From: Bacillota bacterium
Lineage (GTDB): Bacteria > Bacillota > DSM-12270 > Thermacetogeniales > Thermacetogeniaceae
Length of the DNA: 64,000 nucleotides
Assembly (NCBI GenBank): GCA_029907475.1
Contig: JARYLU010000005.1
Coordinates: 62,001 to 126,000 of the forward strand
Direction: 5' to 3'
The position numbers and the translations under genes were made by a program. Positions 45,002-54,159 of this stretch are shown here, piece after piece. How positions within the stretch are numbered: position 1 is the first letter of the stretch; each line of letters begins with the position of its first letter. Below the pieces are notes generated by a model that saw only the letters and a program-made list of their open reading frames with translations, ran no database searches and was not told where the DNA came from.

Positions 45002-46090
45002 TTGGAAGCAAAGGTGCAGCTACAGGAACCCAAGATAAAGGGTTTGACAAAGGTTATAAAAAATTTTGCCCCGGCCTGGTTTGCCTCTGTTATGGGGACG
45101 GGAATCTTCGCGGTCACCAGCAAATACTATTCCTGCTACTGGCCCTGGTTAAACAACGTGGCAGCCTGGCTATGGGTGGTCAATATCATCCTCTTTTGCC
45201 TACTTATTGTTCCCTGGATCCTGCGCTGGTTTTGCTTCACAGAGCAATCCCTGCGTGACCTGCAGCATCCCATTACGGGACAATTCTACGCCACGATGCC
45301 GATCGGATGTCTAGTGCTGGCGGCAGACTTCCTGGTTATAGGTACCGATTACCTGGCCGTGGATTTGGCAGTCAGGATCGCCAAGGTCTGCTGGGTATCG
45401 GGGGCGATCCTGGCCATGGCAATCGCCGTCATCACACCGGTTATCAATTTGTTTAAGCAGGTAACAGTTGCCGACCTGAATCCGGCCTGGTTCATGCCGC
45501 CGGTGAGCCTTATAGTGGCTCCCATTGCCGGTGCGAAACTCATTCCCTACTGGCCGCAATCCCTTCAAAAGTTGCTGCTGCTGGTAAATTACGCATCCTG
45601 GGGGACGGGCTTCTTTCTCTTCATATTCCTGGCGGTGATCTGTTTCTACAGATTTATTGTTGCTCCACCCCTTCCGGGGGCTTTGATCCCTACCACCTGG
45701 ATCTACCTGGGGCCCATCGGGGCGGGTACGATTGCCCTGCTGAATCTGGGAGCAGTCAGCGCGCCCTGGCTGGGAAGCCTTGCCCTGCCGGTAATAAAAA
45801 TTTTCTGTCTGATCTACTGGAGCTTCGGGTTCTGGTGGCTCATTGTCGCAGGCATTGTTACACTCACCAATATCCTGCGCAAGAACCTGCCCTTCGCGCT
45901 CTCCTGGTGGGCGTTCACATTTCCGCTCGGCGCTTACGCCGGGGCAACCTACTTAATTGCCACAGGTTTAGAATGCTCACCGCTCAGGTTCTACGGGTTT
46001 CTCTGCTATTGCCTGCTGGCTTTCTGCTGGCTGACTGTGTCCGGTAGAACGTTTTTGCGGGTCTGTACAGGCGATCTCTTCAAGGGTTAG
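45002..46090 (+). CDS. TDT/SLAC1-family transporter
   Basis: A 362-residue membrane protein with ten predicted helices. The first contains FAPAWFASVMGTGIFAVTSK, typical of tellurite-resistance/dicarboxylate transporters (TehA, Mae1, SLAC1), and a late helix reads WWAFTFPLGAYAGATYL. These carry anions such as malate, sulfite or chloride; the substrate is not evident. The start is TTG, with GGAAAGGAGAG upstream. It lies downstream of the PocR two-component system. A piece of a second TDT gene lies 260 bases further on. No gene is seen in the spacer 44847-45001. Confidence 0.85.
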   Translation: MEAKVQLQEPKIKGLTKVIKNFAPAWFASVMGTGIFAVTSKYYSCYWPWLNNVAAWLWVVNIILFCLLIVPWILRWFCFTEQSLRDLQHPITGQFYATMPIGCLVLAADFLVIGTDYLAVDLAVRIAKVCWVSGAILAMAIAVITPVINLFKQVTVADLNPAWFMPPVSLIVAPIAGAKLIPYWPQSLQKLLLLVNYASWGTGFFLFIFLAVICFYRFIVAPPLPGALIPTTWIYLGPIGAGTIALLNLGAVSAPWLGSLALPVIKIFCLIYWSFGFWWLIVAGIVTLTNILRKNLPFALSWWAFTFPLGAYAGATYLIATGLECSPLRFYGFLCYCLLAFCWLTVSGRTFLRVCTGDLFKG

Positions 46091-46125
46091 GAATTAAGGT
46101 GCTGGGAAACTTGCGGAACACCTGG

Positions 46126-46345
46126 CTAATTCGGAAAAAGATGCTTTGATAGAAAAGTGCCATCCTTTCTTAAAGAAATGTTTTCGATCTCTTTTACTAA
46201 TTCTTCCAACTGTTCTTGCGATATGCTACATCCTCTATTTATATTGGCATTATTTGTTTCCCTTAAATCAAATTGTGAAACATCCACCCCTCTCGATTCA
46301 AGTTCCTTCAACTCATCATCAGTGAGGAATAAAAAACATTCACCC
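46126..46345 (-). pseudogene. Unidentified gene remnant
   Basis: A 61-codon frame, open further upstream without a start, reads LTDDELKELESRGVDVSQFD and then CSISQEQLEELVKEIENISL. The sequence looks like real protein but no family is recognised and the 5' end runs into the TDT remnant. No ribosome site is visible. Confidence 0.35.
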
Positions 46346-46497
46346 GACCTTCGCGCTCCTCCTGGTGGGCGTTCACATTTCCGCTCGGTGCCTATGCCGG
46401 GGCAACCTGCTTAACAGTTTATGTCAGTAACGCCCCAATTGATATGTTCCATTACAGCGTCTGGAGTAAGGGTACCTCCGTTGTTTCAGACAAATAA
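46345..46497 (+). pseudogene. C-terminal remnant of a second TDT-family transporter
   Basis: The sequence 46350-46412 is about 90% identical to 45895-45957 inside the intact TDT gene, including SWWAFTFPLGAYAGAT. An extra C early on shifts the frame. The continuation (VYVSNAPIDMFHYSVWSK) differs from the intact gene, so this was a paralogue rather than a copy of the same gene. The spacer 46498-46593 holds no other gene. Confidence 0.75.
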
Positions 46498-46593
46498 TAT
46501 TTATCTAAGTTTTTATTCTAATGAAGGAACCACCGCCGGAAACGGAGTATATACTAATTTAACGCATTTTCTTCTCGGGAAGGCGGTGATCGC

Positions 46594-47196
46594 TTGTTTA
46601 TCTTGGGAATCAACGGTAGCCCCAACAAAGACGGTAATACGGCCTTTTTGCTGCGCCGGGGACTGGCTGTGGTACAGGAAATGGGGGCTGAGACCCAGTT
46701 GATCCAGGTAGCGGACATTCTCGCCGGCTTTGACCCACCCTTCTGCGATGCTTGCGCCAGCCCTTGTGAAGGCAGTTGCGGGGCCGGTAACAGGCTGGGC
46801 GAGGTTTTCGAACTGCTGCGCAGGGCCGACGGCATGCTGGTCGGGAGTCCGGTTTACTTTGGCTCAATCTCGGGCCAGTTAAAGGCATTCTGGGACAAAA
46901 CCAGGGTGCTCCGCGGCGAAAAGGCCCTGTTAAATGTGGTCGGCGGGGGGGTTACGGTGGCAGGAGCCCGGTTCGGGGGGCAGGAAACCACCCTGAAAGC
47001 GATTCACGATCTGATGCTGGTGCAAGGGATGATTGTGGTAGGAGACGGCCACCGGGACTACGACTGCGGGCACCAGGGCGCCTGCGCCCAACGCCCGGCC
47101 GCCCAGGACGAAAACGGCATTAACCGCACGCTCATCCTGGCACGGCGGATTGTCGAGGTGGCCGGCGCCACGAAAAGTCTGAGGATCCGGCGCTAG
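46594..47196 (+). CDS. Flavodoxin-like NAD(P)H-dependent FMN reductase / iron-sulfur flavoprotein
   Basis: A 200-residue protein with the FMN-binding start ILGINGSPNKDGNTAFLL and a Cys-rich segment CDACASPCEGSC (about residues 51-62), characteristic of iron-sulfur flavoproteins, then GSPVYFGSISGQLKAFWDK. It probably transfers electrons from ferredoxin or NAD(P)H to an acceptor not evident here. The start is TTG with GGCGGTGATC upstream. It is followed immediately by dgt. Confidence 0.85.
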   Translation: MFILGINGSPNKDGNTAFLLRRGLAVVQEMGAETQLIQVADILAGFDPPFCDACASPCEGSCGAGNRLGEVFELLRRADGMLVGSPVYFGSISGQLKAFWDKTRVLRGEKALLNVVGGGVTVAGARFGGQETTLKAIHDLMLVQGMIVVGDGHRDYDCGHQGACAQRPAAQDENGINRTLILARRIVEVAGATKSLRIRR

Positions 47197-47207
47197 GGGG
47201 TTTGCCT

Positions 47208-48221
47208 TTGAAAGAGTGGTCGTGCATCCAGAGCGAAATCGAGAGGCGAGAAGCTGCCTGTTTTTCCCGCTACGCGGTTTTAAGCACCCGCACCCGCGGG
47301 CGCCTTTTTCCGGAGGAACCGTGTCTTGTCCGCACCGAATTCCAGCGGGACCGCGACCGGATCATTCACTCCAAGGCCTTTCGCCGCCTGAAACACAAAA
47401 CCCAAGTTTTCATTGCGCCAGAGGGGGACCATTACCGGACGCGGCTCACCCATACTTTGGAAGTTGCCCAGATCGCCCGTACCGTTGCCCGCGCCCTGAG
47501 GCTCAACGAAGACCTGACGGAAGCGATTGCGCTGGGGCACGACCTCGGCCACACCCCTTTCGGACACGCCGGGGAGGAGGCCTTAAATGAGGTATATCCT
47601 GAAGGGTTTCGCCACAATGAGCAGAGCCTCCGGATTGTGGAGAAATTGGAGGGAGAAAAGGGGCTCAACCTGACCTGGGAGGTTCGGGACGGGATCTTAA
47701 ATCATACGGGGTCCGTCAGGCCGGCTACGCTTGAAGGCCAGGTTGTTAAGATTGCGGACCGCGTTGCCTATATTAACCATGATATTGATGACGCCATCCG
47801 GGCCGGCATCATCAGGCTTGAGGATTTGCCCCGGGAAAGCATCCGGGTCCTGGGGGACCGCCACAAGTCGAGAATCAACACCATGGTACTGGATTTAATT
47901 GAAAACAGTTGGGACAAGCCTGAGATAACGATGAGTGAGACTGTCAGGCAGGCAACAGATGAGCTTCGCAACTTTCTTTTTCATTATGTTTATATTGGGT
48001 CACTGGCCAAGAAGGAAGAACAAAAAGCGCGGCGAATTATTAAAATTTTATACCAGTATTACCTTGACAACCCGGCAGTTCTCCCCCCTGAACTGCTGAA
48101 GAAAACCGAAACCGCAGGGATCGCCAGGTGTGTTGCCGATTATGTGGCCGGGATGACAGACAGGTATGCGATTAAAACGTTCGAAAGGCTCTTTCTCCCC
48201 TTCCCCTGGTCAGATGTTTAA
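47208..48221 (+). CDS. dgt: Deoxyguanosinetriphosphate triphosphohydrolase-like HD protein
   Basis: A 337-residue HD-domain phosphohydrolase, hydrolysing dNTPs to nucleoside and triphosphate in characterised relatives. The metal-binding residues lie in HYRTRLTHTLEVAQIARTVA and ALGHDLGHTPFGHAGE, with a later Asp in KIADRVAYINHDIDDAI. TTG 47208 is chosen because AGGGGG lies 7 bases upstream; a TTG at 47202 is too close to it. The position before dnaG is conserved in clostridia. Confidence 0.93.
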   Translation: MKEWSCIQSEIERREAACFSRYAVLSTRTRGRLFPEEPCLVRTEFQRDRDRIIHSKAFRRLKHKTQVFIAPEGDHYRTRLTHTLEVAQIARTVARALRLNEDLTEAIALGHDLGHTPFGHAGEEALNEVYPEGFRHNEQSLRIVEKLEGEKGLNLTWEVRDGILNHTGSVRPATLEGQVVKIADRVAYINHDIDDAIRAGIIRLEDLPRESIRVLGDRHKSRINTMVLDLIENSWDKPEITMSETVRQATDELRNFLFHYVYIGSLAKKEEQKARRIIKILYQYYLDNPAVLPPELLKKTETAGIARCVADYVAGMTDRYAIKTFERLFLPFPWSDV

Positions 48222-48324
48222 TAAATTAGGAGAAGAATTACAAAGTTCCCGGTATCAAAAGAGGAGATGACAGGAAGGACAGCGAACTAAGTTAGGAGGC
48301 GATTGAAAAAGAACGGGTGGTTGT

Positions 48325-50133
48325 ATGGTGGGGCCCATTCCTGAAGAATTTGTGGAAACAGTTCGGAATAGGATAGATATTGTCGAACTGATCAGCGAGT
48401 ACGTTGTTTTAAAAAGAACGGGACAGAACTACGTGGGGTTGTGCCCTTTTCACGCGGAAAAAACCCCCTCTTTTACCGTATCACCCGCCAAACAGATTTT
48501 TTATTGTTTTGGCTGCGGTACGGGGGGGAATCTTTTCACTTTTTTAATGAAAAAAGATCACCTTACCTTTCCAGAAGCCGTTGAAGCGCTGGCGCACCGT
48601 CTCGGTTTGGCTGTACCCCGCTCCGGCGAGGCGCGGGAGGAAAGAGATCTTAAAGCGCGTTATTATGAGTTGAATGGCCAGGCGGCAGCCTTTTATCATA
48701 AAATATTAGAGGATGAAGGAGAAGGGGAAAGGGGGCGCGCCTATTTAAAGACGCGCGGGGTGCTGCCCGAAGCCTGGGTAAAATTTTGCCTGGGTTATGC
48801 CCCGGATACCGGGACGGCCCTCATGGAATTCCTTGAGGGAAGGGGTTATTCCCGGCGTGCGCTGCTTGAGGTCGGGTTAATTATTAACCGGCGGGGGGTT
48901 GACCAGGACCGCTTCCGGGGCCGCATCATTTTCCCGATCTTCGATGTACAGGGCCGTTGCCTCGGGTTCGGGGGGAGGGCCTTAGGTGAAGAACAGCCGA
49001 AATATCTCAATTCTCCGGAATCTTTTATTTTCAGTAAAGGCAAGAACCTGTACGGGCTCAACCTCGCAATTCCCGGGATCCGGGAAAAGGGGCAGGTTCT
49101 GGTTGTGGAGGGTTATTTAGATTGTATTGCAGTGCACCAGCACGGTTTTTTAAATACGTGCGCGGTGCTGGGGACAGCTTTTACGCGTGATCAGGCCAGG
49201 CTTTTAATGCGTTATGCCTTCGAGGTGATTCTGGCGTTCGATCAGGACGAAGCGGGTATTGCCGCCGGCCTGCGGGGCGCAGGTTATCTTCAAGAACTGG
49301 GGGCGCGGATCTTCGTCCTGGATCTTCCTTCCGGTAAAGACCCGGATGAGTTTTTGCGCAGCCACGGTAAGGAAGCCTTTGCCGTGGCGATAGAAAAAAA
49401 TACAATGTCTCACCTTGAATTTAAGCTGGCACAGGCAATCCGGCGGTACAATGCGGATACAGTTTTTGGAAAGGCAGAAATTGTTGGTGCCCTTCTGGAG
49501 GATCTGGCCAGGATTGAAAACTTTGTTGTGCGGGATGGTTACGTCCGGCTGATCTCCGAGCGGCTCGGCATCACGGAGGATGCCGTCCGGACCGAGCTGT
49601 TTCGCTACATGAGCAGAGAACGGGTAAGAAAGGATAGAAATGAAAAAATTAGATATACTATGGAAAAAGGCAAACAAATTTTCGCAATACCGGACACTTC
49701 GGCGGCCGAGGCGGCCCGGCGCGGGCTTTTCCGGTTAATGTGCTCTTGCCGGGAAGTTTGGGAGCGCGTCCGGCAGGAAGTCGGTTTCGATGTTTTCGAA
49801 GGTAAACTGACCCACTATCTCCACCTCTTTGAACAGGTTGGCTGGATGGGTCCTGCCGAGCTGCTGGGGAGGGTCCCGGAAGAGGACCAGGCGGAGTTGG
49901 CCGGCCTGCTTCTCACCGGAGCCGAACAAGATCTTGACCTGCAGCAACAGGAAAGGATCGTTGAAGATTACCTGCGTATTTTAAAAAAGGAGCGGCTCAA
50001 CGCTCAGATTTCGGCATCCCTGGCAGTCTTGCGAGAAAGAGAAAGAAATGGAGATCTTGAAGGAATTAAGGACTTGATGGCAGAATTACATGGTTTGTAC
50101 ACAAAGCTTGAGGCTTTGAAAAATACGGGTTGA
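48325..50133 (+). CDS. dnaG: DNA primase
   Basis: A 602-residue primase synthesising RNA primers at the replication fork. It has an N-terminal zinc-binding domain (CPFHAEKTPSF...YCFGCGTGGN), an RNA-polymerase/Toprim core with VVEGYLDCIAVHQ and AFDQDEAG, and a C-terminal DnaB-interacting region. The length is normal. The ATG at 48325 follows ACGGGTGG. It forms the classic macromolecular-synthesis operon with sigA 45 bases downstream. Confidence 0.97.
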   Translation: MVGPIPEEFVETVRNRIDIVELISEYVVLKRTGQNYVGLCPFHAEKTPSFTVSPAKQIFYCFGCGTGGNLFTFLMKKDHLTFPEAVEALAHRLGLAVPRSGEAREERDLKARYYELNGQAAAFYHKILEDEGEGERGRAYLKTRGVLPEAWVKFCLGYAPDTGTALMEFLEGRGYSRRALLEVGLIINRRGVDQDRFRGRIIFPIFDVQGRCLGFGGRALGEEQPKYLNSPESFIFSKGKNLYGLNLAIPGIREKGQVLVVEGYLDCIAVHQHGFLNTCAVLGTAFTRDQARLLMRYAFEVILAFDQDEAGIAAGLRGAGYLQELGARIFVLDLPSGKDPDEFLRSHGKEAFAVAIEKNTMSHLEFKLAQAIRRYNADTVFGKAEIVGALLEDLARIENFVVRDGYVRLISERLGITEDAVRTELFRYMSRERVRKDRNEKIRYTMEKGKQIFAIPDTSAAEAARRGLFRLMCSCREVWERVRQEVGFDVFEGKLTHYLHLFEQVGWMGPAELLGRVPEEDQAELAGLLLTGAEQDLDLQQQERIVEDYLRILKKERLNAQISASLAVLRERERNGDLEGIKDLMAELHGLYTKLEALKNTG

Positions 50134-50178
50134 AAGATTAACTCGACCAGGAGACTGACCAGGAAAGGAGGGACCAAA

Positions 50179-51276
50179 TTGAAAGAGGAACAGTTGAAAA
50201 TCGAGGCAGTTAAGGATTTGATTCAGCGGGGAAAGCAAAAAGGGTGTCTTACCTACCAGGAAATTATGGATGCTCTTCAGGGAATCGAGTTGAGTCCCGA
50301 CCAGATAGATAATATCTATGAGCATTTTGGAGCAATGGGGATTGAAATCGTCCCTGACAGAGGGGATGGACCGGCCTTCGAAAAGGAGCGGGAAAGCGCT
50401 CCTCCGGAAGAGGAGATTGAGGTAGACCTTTCAATCCCCGAGGGAATTGCCATTGATGATCCCGTGCGGATGTATCTGAAGGAGATCGGGCGGATCCCTC
50501 TTCTTACTGCCGAGGAAGAAATTGAGCTTGCCAAACGGATCGAGCAGGGTGATGAAGAGGCGAAACGCCGTCTGGCAGAAGCGAACCTGCGCCTCGTTGT
50601 GAGCATTGCCAAGCGCTACGTCGGGCGGGGGATGCTCTTTCTCGACCTCATCCAGGAAGGGAATCTGGGTCTGATCAAAGCCGTCGAGAAATTTGACTAC
50701 CGAAAGGGGTACAAATTCAGCACCTACGCAACCTGGTGGATCAGGCAGGCGATCACCCGCGCCATTGCGGACCAGGCACGGACGATCCGGATTCCGGTTC
50801 ACATGGTCGAGACGATTAATAAGCTGGTACGGGTTTCCCGCCAACTGCTCCAGGAACTGGGGAGAGACCCCCTCCCGGAAGAAATCGCCCAGGAGATGGA
50901 TATCCCGGTCGAGCGGGTGCGGGAAATCATGAAAATTGCCCAGGAGCCTGTTTCGCTGGAAACTCCCATCGGGGAGGAGGAAGACAGCCACCTGGGGGAT
51001 TTTATCGAAGATGAAGATGCCCTCGCCCCGGCGGAGGCGGCCTCTTTTATCCTTCTCAAAGAGCAGTTGGAGGAGGTCCTGGAGACTCTCACCCCGCGAG
51101 AAAGAGAGGTTCTACGCCTTCGTTTCGGGCTCGACGACGGGAGGGCGCGGACCCTGGAGGAAGTAGGGCAGAAGTTCAAGGTAACAAGGGAACGGATCCG
51201 CCAGATCGAGGCCAAAGCCCTGCGAAAGCTGCGTCACCCCAGCCGGAGCAAAAAGCTTAAAGACTACCTGGAATAA
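50179..51276 (+). CDS. sigA: Primary sigma factor SigA (RpoD)
   Basis: A 365-residue housekeeping sigma-70: region 1.1 (residues 1-65), region 1.2 [20 protein letters not shown], region 2 with [17 protein letters not shown] and [20 protein letters not shown], region 3, and region 4 with [20 protein letters not shown]. It recognises TTGACA/TATAAT promoters such as those at cysK and cadC. The start is TTG with GAAAGGAGGGA upstream. A terminator follows. Confidence 0.97.
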   Translation: MKEEQLKIEAVKDLIQRGKQKGCLTYQEIMDALQGIELSPDQIDNIYEHFGAMGIEIVPDRGDGPAFEKERESAPPEEEIEVDLSIPEGIAIDDPVRMYLKEIGRIPLLTAEEEIELAKRIEQGDEEAKRRLAEANLRLVVSIAKRYVGRGMLFLDLIQEGNLGLIKAVEKFDYRKGYKFSTYATWWIRQAITRAIADQARTIRIPVHMVETINKLVRVSRQLLQELGRDPLPEEIAQEMDIPVERVREIMKIAQEPVSLETPIGEEEDSHLGDFIEDEDALAPAEAASFILLKEQLEEVLETLTPREREVLRLRFGLDDGRARTLEEVGQKFKVTRERIRQIEAKALRKLRHPSRSKKLKDYLE

Positions 51277-51277
51277 G

Positions 51278-51315
51278 AAAAAGCCCCACTCCACATGAAG
51301 GAAGGGGCTTTTTTA
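51278..51315 (+). terminator. Terminator after sigA
   Basis: AAGCCCC (51281-51287) pairs with GGGGCTT (51304-51310), followed by Ts. Confidence 0.88.
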
Positions 51316-51436
51316 ATTCCTTTTTGGCATCTTTTTTGAGCCCTTTTTCTTCGGGCAGGCAACTCCTTGGGTCCGCTTCTCCCGTTGCTTCGCCTGGTAG
51401 GGCCGCAAGTGACAAGGTATTGAAAGGAGCTGGATC

Positions 51437-51718
51437 ATGGACCTAAAAACATTTCTTTATATTTTCCTGTTTATTGGTCTCGTAATCGGAGGAGGGATGC
51501 TTTTAATACCATTAGGCGAGGCCGTCGGTTTTCTTGGCTGGCTGCTCCTGACGGCAGGAGGGTTGTTTCTCCTCGTCAGGTGGCATGCCCGGAGTACTGC
51601 CTACATCTGCCCGAAATGCAGCCATTTCTTCATGATTTCGGTGGCAGAAGACTTTTTAAGTCCCCACATGATGGACAAAAAACTTCTCAAATGCCCAAAG
51701 TGCAGGGAAAAGTCCTAG
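51437..51718 (+). CDS. Small membrane protein with C-terminal zinc ribbon
   Basis: A 93-residue protein. Two membrane helices (LYIFLFIGLVIGGGMLLI; LGWLLLTAGGLFLLVRW) are followed by a CPKC...CPKC zinc ribbon (ICPKCSHFF; KCPKCREKS). GAAAGGAGC precedes the ATG. No specific family function is known to me. It stands alone between sigA and a remnant region. Confidence 0.75.
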   Translation: MDLKTFLYIFLFIGLVIGGGMLLIPLGEAVGFLGWLLLTAGGLFLLVRWHARSTAYICPKCSHFFMISVAEDFLSPHMMDKKLLKCPKCREKS

Positions 51719-51846
51719 TGCAAGGCCGTGAGCGCAGAAGAGGGAGACTGAAAGCCGTCATGCGAAGCGGCTTTTTGCTTTTTTTGCTTGTTCCGGCCTG
51801 GAAACAGTGTAGTACATCCAATAGGGGATGGAGGATTGAGGTGTAA

Positions 51847-51943
51847 ATCTGGCAGGTTGTCCTCGTCCTGCTGCCCCGGCCTTAGCTCCGCGCTGGGTGG
51901 CTTTTCCAGCGCGCTCGAGAATGATCTTCCTTCCTACATCCGG
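51847..51943 (-). pseudogene. nadE fragment
   Basis: About 33 codons with one internal stop read EKPPSAELRPGQQDEDNLP. They correspond to EKTPTAELKPGQKDEDDLPP near the C-terminus of the intact NAD synthetase gene at 59054-60844; DNA identity is high over about 95 bases (compare 59290-59385). It is a scrap of a second nadE joined directly to a TetR fragment. Confidence 0.75.
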
Positions 51944-52140
51944 TTATCTCAATAAGGTGAGCAATGGCAATAGCGAAAGATAGGTTCCTGTATAAAGCGC
52001 CATGAACACGTGCATTCCCCGAATTTCCGGTCCGCAATCCTTGACTATGGACCAAAGCTCTCCAAACGTTTCTTCCAGGCGATCTTTGAAAATAGCCAAG
52101 AAGATATCTTCCTTGGATTTGAAGTAGTAGTAGAACGTGC
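51944..52140 (-). pseudogene. TetR-family regulator fragment
   Basis: About 65 codons read RTFYYYFKSKEDIFLAIFKD and then a ligand-domain-like helix MHVFMALYTGTYLSLLPLL. TFYYYFKSKEDI is the end of the TetR helix-turn-helix. The start of the DNA-binding domain is missing at about 52140, where the vapBC promoter begins, and the C-terminus is cut by the nadE scrap. Confidence 0.75.
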
Positions 52141-52147
52141 GTAATGT

Positions 52148-52176
52148 TTGACCTGCACGTTAATATGTGTTACACT
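52148..52176 (+). promoter_or_regulatory. vapBC promoter
   Basis: TTGACC (52148-52153) and TACACT (52171-52176) are 17 bases apart. The antitoxin start is 23 bases further on. Confidence 0.6.
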
Positions 52177-52198
52177 TATTTACGTGGAGGTGATTTTA

Positions 52199-52444
52199 AT
52201 GGATCACCAGAATGTTACCCTTTCTCTTCCTAAAGAAATCCTGAAGCGGGCAAAGCACATCGCCATTGAACGGGGGACCTCGCTTTCCGGACTTTTGACC
52301 CATTTGCTGGAGGAACTGACGCGCCGGGAAGATGCGTACTGCCTGGCAAAGCGGGATCATCTAGCAGAGTTGGAAAAATATGACCTGGGGACAGGGGGGA
52401 ACGCTGGCTGGAGCAGGGGAGACTTGCATGAGCGCCAGCGGTGA
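52199..52444 (+). CDS. VapB-like antitoxin
   Basis: An 81-residue protein. Residues 1-45 form a ribbon-helix-helix (VTLSLPKEILKRAKHIAIER; GTSLSGLLTHLLEEL) that should bind the operon promoter and neutralise the toxin through its C-terminal tail. GGAGGTGA is 5 bases before the ATG. It overlaps the toxin gene by 17 bases. Confidence 0.85.
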   Translation: MDHQNVTLSLPKEILKRAKHIAIERGTSLSGLLTHLLEELTRREDAYCLAKRDHLAELEKYDLGTGGNAGWSRGDLHERQR

Positions 52445-52856
52445 GCGTCAATTCTTAGATACCAATATTTTAGTTTATGCACACGATAAATCGGCCGGCG
52501 AAAAGCATACCCGGGCAAAAAGGCTGGTTGCCGGCCTTTGGGAAACCCGGTGCGGTTGCCTCAGCGTGCAGGTGCTCCAGGAGTTTTACGTCACCGTAAC
52601 TCAAAAAGTTAGCCGGCCGCTTGCGCCCGAAGAAGTGTCGCGCATTATTTTTAGCCTCTCCCACTGGCATGTGTATACCCCTCTTGCCGCCGACATCCTG
52701 AAAGCAATTAAAATCCAACAGCGGTACCAGCTATCGTTTTGGGACGCGATGATTATTCGCAGCGCTCAGGCGTTGGGCTGCGGTGTACTCTTGACAGAGG
52801 ATCTCAAGCCGGGCCAGGTTTATGAGGAGGTAAAAGTTTTCAATCCTTTCTTCTGA
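52428..52856 (+). CDS. VapC-like PIN-domain toxin
   Basis: A 142-residue PIN-domain ribonuclease. The acidic catalytic residues are in FLDTNILVYAHD, the Glu of VLQEFYVTV and the Asp of SFWDAMIIRSA, with a late acidic residue in LTEDLKPG. The ATG at 52428 follows AGGGGAGAC. With the overlapping antitoxin it forms a type II toxin-antitoxin pair beside the TetR/nadE scraps. The spacer 52857-52985 contains no gene. Confidence 0.9.
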   Translation: MSASGERQFLDTNILVYAHDKSAGEKHTRAKRLVAGLWETRCGCLSVQVLQEFYVTVTQKVSRPLAPEEVSRIIFSLSHWHVYTPLAADILKAIKIQQRYQLSFWDAMIIRSAQALGCGVLLTEDLKPGQVYEEVKVFNPFF

Positions 52857-52991
52857 AGTAAGAAAGCGGCGATGTCCGCCAGGCCGCCCTCATGCGGGCT
52901 GCTAGCGAGCTTGCGGGGGCAGAGGGTAGTGCGGCCGTGGTATGATTTCGGTGGTAGATATTTAGTAGCTGTGCTAAAAGCATGCTAAAAT

Positions 52992-53016
52992 AAAAAATTC
53001 CCGTTAAAAACGGGAA
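52992..53016 (-). terminator. Terminator of the SLH-domain gene
   Basis: TTCCCGT (52998-53004) pairs with ACGGGAA (53010-53016). On the minus strand it is followed by TTTTTTATTTT. The plus side lacks a comparable T run. Confidence 0.8.
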
Positions 53017-53055
53017 CAAAACTAAATATCTAATTTTTAATTAAGTCAACCATGC

Positions 53056-54102
53056 TTAAGCGGTCTCAGCACCGGTTTGATCCGCCTGGCCAGTTGTATC
53101 ACCCTCTGCTGTTGTTGTCTGGTCGGTTGGTTGGGTGAGGGTTACCGTTGAATCCGTTGAGGGCTGGGTAGTCTGATCTGTTGTATCGCCGGCAGTTTCA
53201 TCGCCGATCCTGTCCGCCACACCCGCCAGCATGGCGGCGATTTCAGCCCTCGTTATGGCGCTGTTGGGATTGAACTTGCCGTCCGGGGTGCCCTTGATGA
53301 TCCCGGCTTCGGCGAGGGCCAGGATGTAGCCCAGATCCTCGGAGGATATCAGCACCTTGTCGCTGAAAGTGACGCTTGACGTATCAACGGGTTGCAGTCC
53401 CAGGGCTTTGGCCAGCATGACCGCGGCCTGGGCCCTAGTTGCCTGCACCTGGCTGTGGAACCTGTTGACGTTGACGATCTTCAAGGCAACGGCTTTCCTG
53501 ATCGCATCCTTTGCCCACTCGGGCACCTCCGGAATACCGGATTCTTCGTCCTGATCACTGTTACCTTCGGAAAGCTCGTTCTGATTCTCGGAAACGTCCT
53601 CGTCGGGTTCGGAGGCCTTTTCTTCATCCCCGGAGACTTCTTCCTCCCCTTCGGAAACACCGGTTTGGTCGCCGTCATCCACAGCAGGCGCTTCCTTGCC
53701 TTCAGCCCCGGTGCCCAAATCCTCAGCCAAAGATACTATCATTGACACCATCTCTATGCTGGTAACCGGGGTGTCGGGCTTGAAGGTCATGTCCGGATAA
53801 CCGCTGATCCAGCCCAGGCTCTGCACCTTATCGATGCTGTCCTTCGCCCAGTGAGCTTTGGTATCCGAGAACTCACGCTTTACCGATGTTTTTTCCCGTT
53901 CCTGCAGTTGGACTTTCAACTGAAGAAACTTGCCCTTGTTCTCCTTAACCACTTTTACGACTTCACGATCGGCTGAGCCCCCACCGTTTACGTACTTGCC
54001 TGCCCCGCCGTATTTCTCGTTGTCCGGCCGGGCAAAAACAGGATTTGCGATGAGCAGCAGCGAAATAACTACAGCGAGTATCATCCATCCCGTTCTCTTC
54101 AT
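53056..54102 (-). CDS. S-layer homology (SLH) domain protein
   Basis: A 348-residue secreted protein. It has a signal peptide (MILAVVISLLLIANPVFA, cleavage near ARPD), a helical basic segment, a first SLH repeat (FSDTKAHWAKDSIDKVQSLG) interrupted by a very acidic Glu/Asp/Ser linker (about residues 135-195), two further SLH-like segments (VPEWAKDAIRKAVAL; SAITRAEIAAML) and a Thr/Gln/Asp-rich tail. SLH domains anchor proteins to pyruvylated wall polymers. GGAGGGATC precedes the ATG. Confidence 0.9.
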   Translation of the reverse strand: MKRTGWMILAVVISLLLIANPVFARPDNEKYGGAGKYVNGGGSADREVVKVVKENKGKFLQLKVQLQEREKTSVKREFSDTKAHWAKDSIDKVQSLGWISGYPDMTFKPDTPVTSIEMVSMIVSLAEDLGTGAEGKEAPAVDDGDQTGVSEGEEEVSGDEEKASEPDEDVSENQNELSEGNSDQDEESGIPEVPEWAKDAIRKAVALKIVNVNRFHSQVQATRAQAAVMLAKALGLQPVDTSSVTFSDKVLISSEDLGYILALAEAGIIKGTPDGKFNPNSAITRAEIAAMLAGVADRIGDETAGDTTDQTTQPSTDSTVTLTQPTDQTTTAEGDTTGQADQTGAETA

Positions 54103-54130
54103 GACAGATCCCTCCTTCTGACTTTATTCA

Positions 54131-54159
54131 ATTATAGTAAATGCCCCTTTGATGGTGAA
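54131..54159 (-). promoter_or_regulatory. Promoter of the SLH-domain gene
   Basis: Read on the minus strand, TTCACC (54154-54159) and a perfect TATAAT (54131-54136) are 17 bases apart, 29 bases upstream of the start codon. Confidence 0.65.

Noticed and set aside
46126-46311. Intact small gene on the minus strand
   Set aside because: The frame stays open upstream without a start or ribosome site and merges into the TDT remnant, so it is listed as a remnant rather than a gene.
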